Counted from the first letter of the stretch, positions 1-8,704 are shown. The stretch: 15,393 bases of DNA from Euperipatoides rowelli (GCA_003024985.2 PXIH01S0012221.1); one strand, 5' to 3'. Translations and numbers: made by a program. The notes: a model not told the origin generated them from the letters alone.

Positions 1-132
1 TATACAGTATATAAATAGTTTTTTTTTTTTTACTTTTTTTTTTCTGGGAACTCTACTTTGAATTCTGGGCGCCTTGATCTTTATGTTGTGTGCCCGCTGG
101 GCACCTGTATTTTTTAAAAATTTCGAGCCCTG
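1..132. mobile_element. Partial hAT-like element, right terminus
   Basis: The stretch ends in TTTCGAGCCCTG (121-132), whose reverse complement CAGGGCTCGAAA has the CAGGG-type start common among hAT transposon termini. Just inside lies a GC-rich inverted block (GGGCGCC at 67-73 and GTGCCC...GGGCACC at 90-104), then an A/T-rich spacer. The same layout recurs at 321-388, supporting a repeat family rather than a gene. The left part is outside the window or decayed, and no transposase coding is visible. The family name is inferred from the terminus; a target duplication cannot be tested with one end only. Confidence 0.5.
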
Positions 133-312
133 TAATTTATACAAAAAAAGATGATTGTATTTTTATTTCCAATAAAAAATACTTGCATTAGAATTATTTT
201 AGACTTATTAGGGTATCAACTTTGCATTTATCAAAATAATCAAAAAAATAAACAAGCAAAAATGTTCTGTTTATTTGGATTGTTTTTCTATAGAAAATTT
301 ATGCTACTACAA

Positions 313-388
313 AAATACCTGGGCTACTGGTACATTAAGAGTGGTAGTCCGGTGGTCTACTACCAAAAAATTCTAATTTCTAGCGCTG
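313..388. mobile_element. Second hAT-like terminus of the same family
   Basis: The sequence GGGCTACTGG... (321-350) is followed by GGTGGTCTACTACC, an A-run and the terminus TTTCTAGCGCTG (377-388). This matches the layout of the end at 121-132 (TTTCGAGCCCTG), with the same order of GC-rich inverted block, A-rich spacer and CTG-ending terminus. Bases 321-350 also align without gaps to 15328-15357 at 23 of 30 positions. Two ends of one family within 260 bp suggest two insertions, or one element plus a relic. It appears non-autonomous, with no coding capacity. Confidence 0.5.
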
Positions 389-417
389 TATGTATGTATT
401 ATACTGTATGTATACAC

Positions 418-420
<3 letters not shown>

Positions 421-448
<28 letters not shown>
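421..448. repeat. (AC)14 microsatellite
   Basis: Fourteen uninterrupted AC units are seen directly. Short AC/GT-rich sequence (GTATGTATACACAGT) precedes the array, and TATGTATAGTATATATAGCA follows it. The 102-codon open frame that crosses this array contains the hAT-like terminus and ends in the His-Thr repeat that AC units encode, so it is not a gene. Confidence 0.97.
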
Positions 449-1080
449 TTTATGTATAGTATATATAGCATTTAAAGAGGACTATTATTATAGCCAATTT
501 TAATTTTAAATTTTAGATCTGTTTGTTAGGCTTCCCCCTGGCATAAGAATTATAAATTACCTTCATATTTAATAAAATCTTTCAAAGAGACAATTCAAGT
601 AGGCTAAAAACAAGGTTATTAAAATAAAAATAGAATGTTTAATTCCAAAATAGAGAATGTTATTGACTTACTATATAGAATGGCATGGGTTACAAAATAT
701 ACAGCTTATTCAGAAAATAATCCCAAAACACCTAATAACCAATAACCGCCCATTTGATTTTAAGTTCATTCTTATCTGTATTTACTTAAGAGATAATTCC
801 AGTTCTAGAACAAATTATTGCTATTTAGAATTTCATTAAAAGAAAAAAAAAAAGATTTTAAAATCTCAGAATATGGGATGAACAAATTAATTACAATGGA
901 TAAAAACATTTAAGCAAGATTTGATCATGCTTGATTACAATGTTTATACTAAATTAAAAATTCAACACTACAGTAATATAAGAATACATAGGTTTTATAA
1001 TAAAATATGACAAGCGAAACAAATAAACTGTCCTACACTTGCTAGCCTCATTATATTAATTGAAAGCATAAAACATGTTA
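449..1080. other. AT-rich stretch with no recognised feature
   Basis: No coding pattern, RNA gene or repeat terminus was recognised here. The 60-codon open frame at 657-839 is of the size expected by chance, has no family resemblance and lacks a coding-like composition. A-runs occur at 840-853. This could be intron or intergenic DNA. Confidence 0.6.
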
Positions 1081-1090
1081 TAAGATTAAT

Positions 1091-1310
1091 TTTCCATCTG
1101 CTATTTAAAATGGAAAGTCACCCCTCCCTCGTCATTTTATAATGTATGGAAGGATTCAGCATCCCTGTGCCTTTCCCCTCCTCCTTGAATAACTATGTAC
1201 AGTAGATGCATGAAAGAGCTCCGTATAAATAGGGGGTGACAGGATTTTGCCTAACAATGAGACACACCAGTGGAATTTTGTCATTTGTTCATCTTTTCAA
1301 GTATAAGTAG
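1091..1310 (+). promoter_or_regulatory. Candidate RNA polymerase II promoter with TATA box
   Basis: TATAAATA at 1224-1231 sits in an unusually GC-rich setting for this window (GAGCTCCG before it, GGGGGTGAC after it). Upstream are pyrimidine-rich blocks (CACCCCTCCCTC at 1119-1130, CCTTTCCCCTCCTCC near 1170-1184), an E-box CATCTG at 1095-1100 and the palindromic pair TTTCCAT/ATGGAAA around CTATTTAAA. GTCACCCCT (1117-1125) is roughly the inverse of AGGGGGTGAC (1231-1240). A start site near 1250-1260 would follow from the TATA box. The first ATG downstream (1257) opens only 18 codons before TAG, and a weak donor-like GTATAAGT follows at about 1300. That would fit a short first exon but does not prove one. 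A conserved enhancer is an alternative. Confidence 0.3.
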
Positions 1311-3180
1311 GTTAGTATTAATTTCTGACTTATTGTTAGCATTGTTACCCTGAGGCATTAACACTTTCCATCATTAAAAAAAGTGTGGCCTTAACAAAGA
1401 GGCAAATTGTTTGTGGTTTTAAATTCAGACTTAAAAGTACGATGTACTGTATACTGTAATCAAAACTTTAAATGGTAGAATAATAAAACTGCAAAAGTCA
1501 GAAAAACATCAATAATAATGTAATCTAACTGCAGTAAAAAGTAGAAACAAACTGTGTGTGCAATGTGGTTAAAATACAATGAGTTCATAGCACAAGGCAG
1601 GTGTGTTACAATATTATGCTTTTTATTACAATATTTATTTAAATTTCTTCATTGAATTTTTAGCAAAATGTTTATGTAGTCTAATCTGCTCTCTCAAATT
1701 AGACTATGTTCAGGTAGTGTACCATTTTTATTTATAGCATCTAACTAGCATTTAGGCTACTCCAGAAATGGCTGCTGATTGGTTAATAGCTTGGTTGAAG
1801 AAAGTATGTAAAAATTATATAATAATGATCAAGCATTATTAATTTTACTTATTAATTTGGATTAGGTTTTGGGGCATAATTTATTGATTTGCCTAATTGG
1901 AATAGGTTTAGTATTGGTTTGAGGGTTAAGATTTTAAATAAAAAATAAGGAAGTAACCAATTTAGTCATGTGTCATATAATGTTATATGATTGGTTGTAA
2001 AAAAAAACCTAGGTTCTCTCTAAAATTGGGGATTTTTCTTTAGAATAGTGGCTGAGCTTTGGTTTGAGCAGGTTGTGCAAATCATCAGAAAAATTAAGGG
2101 CTTCTGAAAAACATTCACATTACTTCTCCAGTTTACTGATAGCCTATAGTAATCAAATTTTGCAGATTGATGGTGTTAGCATGATAACTGAAGAGCACCT
2201 GACCCAATACAGATGTTTTGCTATATGAGGTTATTCATAAAGTACCGTTTTTAAATTTTTCCATTTCATTGCTTCAATGGTGATTTTACACAAGCATGAT
2301 AACTTCTTCCATTCATTGGCTAATCACAGACTGCATTATGACTCATTTGAGCTTGTTTAGATATTTTCCTCATGATTAAGGTCAGATTTCCATTTCCTTG
2401 CAATCATCGACAAATCAATAAAATCAGCTAGATATAGTGAGACATTGAAAAAGGCCTATAGGGAGCTTGTAAATTGTTCCCATGCAAATTTTTGGTGTGA
2501 GTACCTGAATTTGAACAGACCAAAAATTACCATGAAGCAACATAATTCCGTGAGTAACATGCTATTAATTTTGTTCAGGATTGCACAATATAGTTTTTGC
2601 AAGGTCTCACAATATGTCGAATTTAATTTTATAATAAATCTGGCTAATTTATTTATGATTTTACTTTATATTTTCTCAATACCATTAAAAATTTATTGCT
2701 GTGCAATGGGTGAAAAAGAAGGAAGAGTGGAGGGATAAACAAAAGGAAAACCTTTGGCTTTATCGTATCGGTTAGAAATACTGCCGGCTCCATGAGGATA
2801 ACCAACTCTCAGTATAATGGGCTATACAGTATAACAACTAAGTTATGGACAATATACTATGGTTTGCATATAGCTGTCCAGAGCCTGTACAAAACTTTGG
2901 CTTTTTTAATTTTTTTGTTTTGCTTTTTAAACAATTGTTGAGAAAACTGCTTACATTAAATAAGTTAGTTTACACATAAAGGTTTTGTAATAATAACTTT
3001 TCAATCTTCAATATTTTTAATGTTGTAAAATATTTCTATATTTAAGTATTTAGTTTAATTTTGAAATTGAAAATAAAACTAAATTAACAAAGTTGAAAAT
3101 TGTATTGGTAATTAGGGTAATACTAATTACTTTAAAAGAATTAATTTTGCACAAAAATAGCATACTGCATAATCATAGAA
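1311..3180. other. AT-rich non-coding stretch
   Basis: No gene or named repeat was recognised. The 97-codon frame at 2445-2738 begins at TTG rather than ATG and has no family resemblance. Small structures are present: the nested inverted repeat at 1955-1996 and the 12-mer AGCATGATAACT at both 2178-2189 and 2293-2304. Intron or intergenic DNA is the simplest reading. Confidence 0.55.
1955..1996. repeat. Nested inverted repeat with opposed CCAAT motifs
   Basis: AACCAAT (1955-1961) and ATTGGTT (1990-1996) are exact inverse copies. Between them, TCATATAA (1973-1980) and TTATATGA (1983-1990) pair exactly around a TG loop. The two pairs share base 1990. It could fold as a hairpin or be a pair of CCAAT boxes; AT-rich DNA produces such pairs by chance fairly often. 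Confidence 0.5.
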
Positions 3181-3402
3181 TTGAATCAGATATTTAAAAC
3201 AAAAGGATCAACCTCCTCCACCCAAAAAAAAAAAAAAATTAGACAACATGGTGTAAATGTGCTGTGCCCACAACATATGAACTATCATACAATGCAAAAG
3301 CAAAAAAAAAAAATGTTCAAGGGACTACTGATGCAGAAAAAAAAAATAAAGTCTGTAAATGAACTGGAAAATCTTCTACTGGCCAAAAGAAGATCAAATT
3401 AA
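3181..3402. repeat. A-rich low-complexity stretch with three poly-A runs
   Basis: Runs of A occur at 3224-3238, about 3302-3312 and about 3339-3347, within purine-rich sequence on this strand. The 73-codon frame across it starts at TTG and is largely the Lys codons of these runs, so it is not credible as a protein. The runs could be retroposon tails, but no adjoining body or target duplication was recognised. Confidence 0.6.
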
Positions 3403-4740
3403 TTAACTCACAACAGTGACTGACAAGATTATTGAAAAGATAAGGCTGCCAGAATCGTATAAAAGTTTACAAACTTGAATTTAATGCATGACCTGGCAAC
3501 AATTAATAACAGTTAGCGATGGAAACAATCGCAGTTAAATTTCTAATGTAATCTTTTCAGCAAAGTGCAGATTCATTCTATTGGGGTTTTCACTTGTTAT
3601 TGTTTTTTTTGTTTTTTGAAGCATATGGGGGGTCACATTAAAATTCAGAAATGGTAGTTCTATGGACTTCCATTAAAAAAGAAGAATAGTGGAAGACCCC
3701 TTTGTGGTAAATGTTAACCTGTGCTTATTAAGAGTTTCACTTAAAGTATCTTATCAATACCATTTCAACTTTCTCAATTTAGTTTTATTTTGCTAAAAAA
3801 ATGTATGTTTAATTATTTCATTTAAAAATGTGTTAAAATCTAAATTTTATACAATGTTAGAAAAGCTAACACCTTCACTATTACATAATTTTAAACAGAA
3901 ATCAAATGTAATGTAATAGATGACTGGGTTCATTCTTCACAAACAATTGGATAAAACTTCGATTTTCACACTTTTTTAAATGAAATAAGAAAATTTGATG
4001 AATTAAACATACATTCATTTAGCAAAATAAAAATAAATTGACATATTTGAAAATAGCAATGACAATATACCTTTAAGTTACCATCCTAATCATTTTTGGT
4101 TTTGTTTTCTAAATGTTATTTTAATTATTATTATTAAGATAACAGCTGGGATAATTTTCTTATGCTCTACAATAATATTATCTACTGTTAAGTTAAGAAT
4201 AAGAAACAGACAGATCTATATCATTTTTCTGTAAAAAGAAATACAGATATAAATATTACAGTAACCTGTAGTCAAATTTGTTGCCTAAGATTATACTGTA
4301 GGCTATATTTTTATAGGACTAGATAATGGCATGAGAGCTTTTGAAATACGATAATTTATCAAATAGTCTTGAAAATAAAATAAAATTTTATTTTTGTTAC
4401 TTTCAAGATTTTATTTTGCTGGCATTGATATGAAATAACTGTAAAATTTAAACTAGGCTACTTAATAGGCTTACACAGCTTAAAATAATAAATTCACCAG
4501 CATTTTGTAAATATTCAGTATAGAAATGGAAACAGGAAAAACACAGCTAGAATACTTGGACTGGAATGTAGTTATTAAAATTTATTCATAAAAATTGTAA
4601 AAAATTTCTATATTTCATATTGTCATGGGTTTTTTTTGTCAGACTTTTAAATGTTACAAAAAAAAAAAACTTTTAATAAGCTGACAATAAGGCTAATAAA
4701 AAAAAAATTATGCTATACTAACTTAGAAGGATGGGAATGT
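3403..4740. other. AT-rich non-coding stretch
   Basis: No coding frame or RNA gene was recognised. The stretch contains T and A homopolymers (for example near 3602 and 4659) and the hairpin at 4367-4408. TTGTCAG near 4636 and CTGACAA near 4681 form a loose inverted pair. Its right edge runs into the LINE remnant. Confidence 0.55.
4367..4408. repeat. AT-rich hairpin
   Basis: TCTTGAAA (4367-4374) and TTTCAAGA (4401-4408) are exact inverse copies. The interior AAAATAAAA/TTTTATTTT also pairs, leaving a short bulge (GTTAC). A chance palindrome in AT-rich DNA remains possible. Confidence 0.5.
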
Positions 4741-5036
4741 CACATGACTTTCTGATTATGGTTTATAAGGTTTATATTAGACCATACCTGGAATATTATA
4801 GTGTGGTATGGTGTTATTCTATAAATAAATCACGGAAAAAAATTATTAGAATCTATTAAAAAGAGCGAGATGTTAGATTAATTATGAGAGATACATCTTA
4901 TTCAAATGCTCTTTCTCAATTTAATTTAGATTCAATTGAGATTAGAAGAAAAAACATTTAAAATTTATGCTATTAAATTTATGGCTAACTTTCCAGAAAT
5001 GAGACCAATGACTAGACAACAATTATCTGGTAGAGA
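4741..5036 (+). pseudogene. LINE reverse-transcriptase C-terminal remnant, 5' part
   Basis: Frame 4746 onward reads through the block VYKVYIRPYLEYYSVVW, which matches the pattern 'LYK-x-x-IRP-x-LEY-x-x-x-VW' of the post-catalytic part of LINE polymerases (CR1/Jockey-like). After it come a YSNALSQFNLDSIEIRR segment (the conserved 'Y--L--L-L-SLE-RR' pattern) and, after a one-base slip in the A-run at 4949-4954, TFKIYAIKFMANFPEM. An in-frame TAA at 4857-4859 and the frameshift show that it is dead. The catalytic YxDD region is missing, as expected for a 5'-truncated copy. It is interrupted by the hAT element and seems to resume at 5542. The exact clade is not resolved. Confidence 0.7.
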
Positions 5037-5044
5037 TTCTAGAT
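5037..5044. repeat. Left 8-bp target site duplication (TTCTAGAT)
   Basis: TTCTAGAT lies immediately before CAGGG at 5045 and corresponds to TTTTAGAT at 5534-5541, with 7 of 8 bases matching. Eight-base duplications are the hallmark of hAT insertion. Confidence 0.75.
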
Positions 5045-5533
5045 CAGGGATGGTGAACCTATGACACGTGTGTCACTAGGTGACACCTGAACACAATTTG
5101 TGTGGCACACCACATGAACCCATTAGGCCTATACATGGTGTAGTATTATAGTAGATGTAATAAATAGGAAATTACGTCTGTGACAACTGATATCACTCCA
5201 AATAGTGGTGTAAATATAATGGTTTCTTAGTCAAGTAGTTCAGCACTCTATTGTGCAGTTCCATTGCATTATGACCCAAGAAGCTTGCGCCTGAAAGGAA
5301 GCATGACTCGTTTGAAAAGGTATTCTCGGTCGTAACTAAAATTATGAACTTTATATCTGCAGATGCTCTAAATATTTGCCAGTTCTCGAAGATGTCAAAC
5401 GAGGTGGATTCTCAATATTGTGAACTTCTTATGTACAATAATGTTTGCTGGCTGAGTCGTGATGGCACACTATACATTTGAAAGTAATAAACCAAACTTC
5501 AAGTGGCACAAGTCAGAAAAGGTTCGCCACCCG
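5045..5533 (+). mobile_element. Internally deleted hAT transposon (489 bp) inserted in a LINE
   Basis: The left end CAGGGATGGTGAACCT (5045-5060) and the right end AGGTTCGCCACCCG (5520-5533) are imperfect inverse copies, sharing GAACCT and GGTGG/GGTGGCG-type cores. Near-identical 8-bp duplications flank it. The subterminal region has inverted GTGTCAC/GTGACAC and GTGGCACA motifs. The middle retains a piece of hAT transposase (about 5260-5460), so this is a deletion derivative of an autonomous copy rather than an unrelated MITE. It cannot move by itself. Since it splits a LINE remnant, it inserted after the LINE. Confidence 0.85.
5260..5460 (+). pseudogene. hAT transposase fragment (ZBED5/GTF2IRD2-like)
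   Basis: The frame beginning at 5332 is open for 43 codons to 5460. It contains VTKIMNFISADALN and, about 22 residues later, EVDSQYCELLMYNNVCWLSR. This follows the pattern of the ZBED5/SCAND3-type hAT transposases, in which a 'VK-x-x-N-x-I-x-x-x-x-LN' helix is followed by an 'LL---VRWLSRG' motif; here R of RWLSR is C. Upstream in another frame, HCIMTQEACA matches the preceding 'HC--H-E-LA' motif, so at least one frameshift lies between about 5290 and 5310. The BED finger and most of the catalytic core are absent. It is non-functional. Confidence 0.7.
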
Positions 5534-5541
5534 TTTTAGAT
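5534..5541. repeat. Right 8-bp target site duplication (TTTTAGAT)
   Basis: TTTTAGAT directly follows the element's last base and matches TTCTAGAT at 5037-5044 at 7 of 8 positions. Removing the element plus one copy of the duplication rejoins the flanking LINE reading frame across the junction for ten or so codons. Confidence 0.75.
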
Positions 5542-5834
5542 TTTCTTTAATAATTCTCCAGTAGTTAAAATAATTGAATCTACAGTAGCCTATATATTTA
5601 GATTGTGTTTATTTAATCTATTTTATACTATGTTAAAATTTTAATATATTGCTGAATTTTTTACTTAAAAAGTTTTATAATGACCATATATTATGTAAAT
5701 AATCATATATCCAATTTTGGTCTAATGATTATGATACTATCTATCATTTTAAATTAATCATATATAAATGTAAATTTTGTTTCTTAATTGACAATAAATG
5801 AAAATAATAATAGGCTAATAATAATAATAATAAC
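5542..5834 (+). mobile_element. LINE remnant, 3' part, with (TAA)n tail
   Basis: After the hAT insertion the sequence continues as decayed LINE 3' material. One frame (from about 5557) reads SPVVKIIESTVAYIFRLCLF before a stop at the end of the protein-like part. An AT-rich 3' UTR-like region follows, with AATAAATGAAAATAATAATA and then (TAA)n-type repeats at about 5804-5833. Short 3' microsatellite tails are usual for CR1-like and RTE-like LINEs. The assignment rests on its position beside the recognised reverse-transcriptase remnant, and the exact 3' end is inferred. Confidence 0.45.
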
Positions 5835-5880
5835 TGATTCAAACTCCACAGTTCAAGCACCACTAGTGGAGTTTGAATCA
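5835..5880. repeat. Perfect 15-bp hairpin with 16-nt loop
   Basis: TGATTCAAACTCCAC (5835-5849) and GTGGAGTTTGAATCA (5866-5880) are exact inverse copies around a 16-base loop. The stem is mixed in base composition, unlike its AT-rich surroundings, so chance is unlikely. It starts immediately after the (TAA)n tail and is followed by TTAAATCG. It may be the terminus of another small element or a hairpin RNA; neither can be decided here. Confidence 0.75.
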
Positions 5881-6009
5881 TTAAATCGATGTGCACGAGA
5901 AGAGGTTTTCCAATAATAGTAATAATAATAATTTTGCATGAAGAAATCATAATGAAATGCTGAAAAAATTGTTTTTAAGAATATATTTGAATAAAATGGA
6001 AATAACTTA

Positions 6010-6549
6010 CAGGGTGTCCGATAATTACCTTTACGATAACGATTTTAAATAACTCATGCACCAAAAATCATATTCACAACAGTTTGCTGCAATTTGATCA
6101 ACTCAAAAAGTTTTTTTTTTGTCGTTCAATAGATGGCACTACAGAGCATTTTAATACAAATGGTGTCCATACAAGAAAAAGCCCAATGTGTGCTGTGGAT
6201 GGACGAAACAAAATCTGCAGTAACTGTCCAACGCAAATATCGAGCCGCATATGGGAAAGTACCACCAAGTGAAGCTACAATCCATACAAAGAAGATTGGA
6301 AGCTTATTCCAGGTTAAAGATCAAGATTGTCATTCAACAACACCACCACTGTGTAGGGTGTCAGGCTAGCATTTTAACAGTCCACAGAAGTCGATAAGGT
6401 ATGCTGCACGCCAGCTACAGTTGCCAAAGTCAACTGTATACCAAGTTATTCACCGATGGTTGCGATTGAGAGACTACAAAGTTCAAATTGTCCAAGCATT
6501 AAGTTTCAATTTGATGAAGTGCATGCAACAAAAAGTGTACATTACATAA
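6010..6549 (+). mobile_element. 5' fragment of a mariner-type transposon
   Basis: CAGGGTGTCCGATAATTACC starts at 6010 directly after a TA (6008-6009). Tc1/mariner elements insert at TA, and 'CAGGGTGTCC' starts are common in this group of arthropod and other invertebrate elements. An untranslated leader of about 120 bp leads to the transposase remnant. No inverse copy (...GGACACCCTG) was found downstream in this window, so the right half, including the catalytic domain, is deleted or unrecognisable. The 3' limit given is the end of the readable protein and is approximate. Confidence 0.75.
6133..6549 (+). pseudogene. Mariner-type transposase N-terminal region, stop-interrupted
   Basis: One frame from ATG 6133 runs to TAA 6547-6549 with a single in-frame TAG at 6367-6369. 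The first part has VSIQEKAQCVLWMDETKSA then VTVQRKYRAAYGKVPPSEATI, the DNA-binding helix-turn-helix (DUF4817-like) found at the start of many invertebrate mariner-superfamily transposases. Past the stop, in the same frame, come SPQKSIRYAARQLQLPKSTV and YKVQIVQALS, the second helix-turn-helix and linker. The expected 'TI--W---F---G-V' stretch is degraded between them. The DDE/D nuclease domain is missing, giving roughly 138 codons against about 350 for an intact protein. An inner Met (6162) is also a possible start. It is a dead copy. Confidence 0.8.
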
Positions 6550-6672
6550 TAGACCAACGGTACTAATGACAATGTCAAAACATTTTCAGTTGATAAATTC
6601 ATTTGCATGTCATTCAATGCACACATTGAGCATAGGATTTATTGTGAGTGCACCAACACCTGTATGCTAATA

Positions 6673-6802
6673 GCATTTAATTTAAAATTAATGCTATGAT
6701 CTAGAGCAAAAGCTTTAGCTATCCAAGCTAAAGATAAATGCTTTGCCTGAGGAGGAGTAATTAAAACTGAATCAGATTTAGTCAGCTTGCATTTAATTTA
6801 AA
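6673..6802. repeat. Direct repeat GCATTTAATTTAAA (two copies)
   Basis: The 14-mer occurs at 6673-6686 and 6789-6802. The first copy is part of the near-palindrome TAGCATTTAATTT/AAATTAATGCTA. AT-rich composition weakens the case for a functional repeat. Confidence 0.45.
6713..6733. repeat. 8-bp hairpin CTTTAGCT-ATCCA-AGCTAAAG
   Basis: The exact inverse arms at 6713-6720 and 6726-6733 flank a 5-base loop. It sits between the two 14-mer copies. No U-rich tract or coding gene is nearby to suggest a terminator. Confidence 0.5.
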
Positions 6803-7718
6803 GTATCTAATGAATTGAAATGTGAGAGGGTCTGAGCAAACATTTTATCTCACTACTAAATCCCCTGAGGCCTAATCAGTGTTTGACAATTCTGTCATGA
6901 AATTATTATTTAATTTCATTATCTTTGAAAAATCTCACTGAAAATAATTCTACTCTTAATAGAAATTCAAACTCTGCAAATAAATACAGTGGATTAACCA
7001 TTGACTATCAATATAAATTATAATATTTGGTTAAATACTTGGCCTTGAAATAGTACACCTTAATAATAGCCTACTCATTTTTAAATGGAACAAAAACTAC
7101 TATAAATATCCAATACAGTATTTTAAATTCTTTTTTATCGTACTAACTGGCTAATTGAATGAGCTCACTAATTTATTCCCAAAAACCCCTTGGCAGTCAA
7201 TTAAACAAAATCTATATGTTTTCACCTAATAATTAAACTAGATAAGGTTTAGGTAAATTCTAGAGGCTGGTTATTAAAATTCAAGTTTATGGTATGTTTT
7301 GAAAAAGAACCATTAAGTTATATGAGGAGATTTATTGGGGCCATTACATTCTGCAATTTGGGACTAGATGACCATCGGAGGCCTTAGTGAAGCACAAGGT
7401 CCTTGATTGAAGTCACCATTGTTGTTAAAATTCTAGATTATCATAAATATTTTATGTTGTGACAGTAGCGTAGTTGAATTATCAAAAATGGCTTGCAACT
7501 TAAAAGGTTAAACAAAATGAGTTTTATTTTATTTTTAATTATTATTTATTTTTGATTTGTTCCTTGACTAAGAGAAAGAATAGATTACAATTCAATCTAT
7601 TGAATACAGCTAACTTTTAATAGCAACATTTTGCTCGTTCAAGTCGTACTTTTGTTTGCTGTGGTATTAAATGTATATAAAGTATATTTCTTAATATACT
7701 GGTACCACAATTTTCAAA

Positions 7719-7760
7719 GACAACTTACTAAAAACAAAAGACAATTTACTAAAAATAAAA
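7719..7760. repeat. Tandem duplication, 2 x 21 bp
   Basis: GACAACTTACTAAAAACAAAA (7719-7739) is followed directly by GACAATTTACTAAAAATAAAA (7740-7760), with two C/T differences. The fresh, gapless tandem copy points to a replication-slippage duplication. The unit is 21 bp, but no credible protein is present. Confidence 0.85.
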
Positions 7761-8502
7761 TTCCATGCCAAAAAAAATTAAAATGCATTTTAAAAAGTTA
7801 TTTAAAGATAAATTTAAAAATATTCCTATGTCTGAGATTACAAAAAGGGTTTCAAGAGCAATGTGACAAGATTCCATTTATCAATATACTGTAGGCCTAA
7901 ATAGATAAAACTGAATCCACACACACAAAAAAAAATTCAATTTTAAAAAAAAATAATCATTTATTATATAGCATATCTGAAATTTACTAGGTATGTAATG
8001 ATTACTGTTTGAACAAAAATATTAAATTCAGAAGAGGGACCATCTCCTAAATTGCCTTTATTATAAATGTGTACAACATCAAGAGTATAGATAAATTTTA
8101 TCAAGTCACTTAAATGTTATGATAATTATAGGAACTGAATAGGCTACAAGATTTAGACTACTAATTAAAAAAATTTAAGTTACATAATAAATTTTGACAA
8201 AATTTATCAATTTAATTACTCTGTGAATTAAATTCATTAACATAGTTTATTTGGTTTGTTTAAATTTAAATGTCACAACATTATTACAATCAGTTAATTA
8301 AAATAGTACGTATATAAAAGAAAAATATGCAAATTTTATTCTTAAGCTACGTCAAAGTTTAAATTATTTCTATAAAAAAGTATAGGCCTAGTAACTTACA
8401 TTAAATTTATTATTACGGTATTAGACTGCTCCAATTAATGGATAATATTTTCAATAGCCTTTTATTAGTTCCTGTCATTTTTTAAGGTTTTTTTATACAT
8501 CA

Positions 8503-8514
8503 TATAGGCCTATA
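8503..8514. repeat. 12-bp palindrome TATAGGCCTATA
   Basis: This perfect palindrome is centred on GGCC and is one of eight exact TAGGCCTA sites in the window. Confidence 0.7.
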
Positions 8515-8704
8515 ATAAGTTCAATCCTATTAGTTCTAATGCTGAGGGAAATCTTTAATAGCATTGGATGTAAAGCTTGTCGAGACCCGAAAGATATGTA
8601 AGCGCTCCCCCAGCTATTCCCTGCTTCCAGATATCATAGGAAATAATAAAAAAAATAGTGATTAGGACACCACCTATACTTATCTTGCTAAACCACGTGC
8701 TTGC

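Larger units (their letters stand above)
6550..8560. other. AT-rich non-coding stretch
   Basis: No gene or transposon terminus was recognised. Small structures are listed separately (6673-6802, 6713-6733, 7719-7760). The 87-codon frame at 7631-7894 begins at TTG and shows only lysine-rich AT-driven sequence. TAGGCCTA occurs at 7892, 8383 and 8505. The edge of the mariner remnant could extend into the first few hundred bases, unrecognisably decayed. Confidence 0.55.

Noticed and set aside
151-459. 102-codon plus-strand open frame, the longest in the window
   Set aside because: It runs through a hAT-like terminus and ends in the (AC)14 microsatellite, whose translation gives the His-Thr tail. 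No domain or signal was recognised.
2445-2738. 97-codon plus-strand open frame
   Set aside because: It starts at TTG, is AT-driven and has no recognisable domain. In eukaryotic DNA this is best explained by chance.
3181-3402. Lysine-rich 73-codon frame
   Set aside because: It starts at TTG and its lysines come from three poly-A runs.
7631-7894. 87-codon frame with hydrophobic start and basic tail, resembling a small membrane protein
   Set aside because: It starts at TTG. The basic part is produced by the 21-bp A-rich tandem duplication and nearby A-runs.
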